Of a DNA stretch of 64,000 nt, positions 63,363-64,000 are shown piece after piece. This DNA is from Sphingomonas guangdongensis (GTDB taxonomy: Bacteria > Pseudomonadota > Alphaproteobacteria > Sphingomonadales > Sphingomonadaceae). The stretch is taken from the NCBI RefSeq assembly GCF_900199185.1, contig NZ_OBMI01000002.1:496001-560000 (forward strand). Reading direction: 5' to 3'. A program made the position numbers and the translations under genes. The notes beneath the pieces were generated by a model. That model saw nothing but the letters and a program-made list of their open reading frames with translations, did not search any database and had not been told where the DNA came from. Numbering within the stretch: position 1 is the first letter of the stretch; each line of letters begins with the position of its first letter.

Positions 63363-63596
63363 ATGATCGCCAGTCTGCTGCTCGCCGCTGTTGTCGCCAT
63401 CCAGCCGGTGCCGTTCGCCGCGCCGGCCGAGCCGGGGGCCGCCGTCGCCACGCCGGCGACGACCGCGCTGGCCCCCACCGCCCGCTCGGTCGCGCCGCGC
63501 TACTGCATCATTGAGGCGCCGACCGGATCGCGGATTCCGCGCAAGGTCTGCGAAACGCGCGCCGACTGGGCTGCCAAGGGCGTTACGATCCCCTGA
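63363..63596 (+). CDS. small exported protein
   Basis: 77 residues from the ATG at 63363, with GAGGAG eight bases upstream; a GTG at 63354 is less likely. Signal peptide MIASLLLAAVVAIQPVPFAA, an Ala/Pro/Thr linker, and a conserved-looking end YCIIEAPTGSRIPRKVCETR with two cysteines. This C-terminal pattern (Cys-x-x-x-x-PTGSRIPRKxC) recurs in small sphingomonad proteins of unknown function. Likely transcribed from the sigma54-like promoter just upstream. Confidence 0.8.
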   Translation: MIASLLLAAVVAIQPVPFAAPAEPGAAVATPATTALAPTARSVAPRYCIIEAPTGSRIPRKVCETRADWAAKGVTIP

Positions 63597-63635
63597 TCCG
63601 GCCGACCCGGCGGCGGTCCCGTCACCGCCGCCGGC

Positions 63636-64000
63636 TCACAGGTCCTTGCCGTAGACCTGATAAACCTTGTTGATCCGGCCCGCTAGCGTGTCCGCGATCG
63701 AGCGCATCCCCTGATTGTCGTCGAGGATCCAGCCGATCTCGCCCCGCGTCGCGCCGTAGCGGTGGACGGAGGCGCGGCGAATATACTCGATCATCATGAA
63801 GGCGAGCTGGCTCGCCATCCGCGACGCCTGCAGCTCCTTGATCACGCCCATCAGCGGCACGCGCATCGTCCGCACCTTGGGCGCACGCAGCCACAGCAGC
63901 AGCTTCGCCCAGCCGAACGGCAACAGGCTGCCGTTCAGCGGCTTGATCGCTTCGTTGAGGTCGGGAAGCGTGATCATGAAGGCGACCGGGCGGCCGTCGA
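63636..64000 (-). CDS. GNAT-like acetyltransferase family protein (partial, 5' end outside window)
   Basis: The minus-strand frame ends at 63636 and is still open at the right edge (about 121 residues seen, from DGRPVAFMITLPDLNEAIKP onwards). It shows FGWAKLLLWLRAPKVRTMRV, PLMGVIKELQASRMASQLAF and a C-terminal IADTLAGRINKVYQVYGKDL. These match the C-terminus of a conserved alphaproteobacterial protein usually described as an N-acetyltransferase. The activity is unproven. The gene certainly continues left to right beyond 64000. Confidence 0.7.
   Translation of the reverse strand, partial: DGRPVAFMITLPDLNEAIKPLNGSLLPFGWAKLLLWLRAPKVRTMRVPLMGVIKELQASRMASQLAFMMIEYIRRASVHRYGATRGEIGWILDDNQGMRSIADTLAGRINKVYQVYGKDL

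Overview
The window is GC-rich chromosomal DNA from an alphaproteobacterium, most probably a sphingomonad (Sphingomonas or a close relative). This rests on gene order and family resemblance: a complete dcw cluster; an argS-SPOR-nagZ-scpAB-tatABC block; a fused CysNC; a PhyR/NepR/EcfG general-stress locus with a HisKA_2 kinase-like protein; TonB receptors next to 2-oxoglutarate hydroxylases; and palindromic repeats of the type I associate with sphingomonads. No rRNA, tRNA, CRISPR array, intact insertion sequence or prophage was seen.

Layout. 1-3.7 kb: partial gph, then glmU-glmS for UDP-GlcNAc synthesis. 3.7-5.6 kb: a variable, repeat-rich stretch with small orphan genes, a fused remnant of the 3' ends of a serine hydrolase gene and glmS, and an AT-rich patch. 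5.6-10.8 kb: serine hydrolase lipoprotein, the cysD-cysNC-cysQ sulfate activation operon, and an exported protein. 11-17.3 kb: a TonB-dependent receptor beside three 2OG-Fe(II) oxygenase-type genes. 17.4-20.7 kb: a REC-GGDEF-EAL regulator overlapping a membrane histidine kinase. 21-39.4 kb: the dcw operon, mraZ-rsmH-ftsL-ftsI-murE-murF-mraY-murD-ftsW-murG-murC-(64-aa gene)-murB-ddl-ftsQ-ftsA-ftsZ, mostly joined by 4-base start/stop overlaps. 39.5-52 kb: a SPOR/TPR protein, dgt-like gene, argS, a second SPOR protein, a Tat-exported oxidoreductase, nagZ, scpA-scpB and tatA-tatB-tatC. 52-57 kb: two lipoproteins and the general stress response locus (phyP-like, nepR, phyR, a 49-aa membrane microprotein, ecfG, a 56-aa convergent gene). 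57-64 kb: glnE, peroxiredoxin, M23 peptidase, an ErpA/IscA-type protein, xth, an outer-membrane protein, a small exported protein behind a sigma54-like promoter, and a partial acetyltransferase-like gene.

Functionally the window is dominated by envelope growth and division. GlmU/GlmS make the precursor, MurA-G-type enzymes and Ddl build lipid II, and FtsW/FtsI polymerise it under FtsZ/FtsA. SPOR and M23 proteins act on the product and NagZ recycles it. The stress locus is a textbook partner-switch: phosphorylated PhyR captures NepR and frees EcfG.

The most noteworthy details are: a palindromic repeat read through as the N-terminus of MurB; small proteins embedded in the dcw and stress loci; a kinase-like protein with an eroded ATP site; a 17-G tract in the loop of a perfect inverted repeat; and the chimeric glmS/hydrolase scar.
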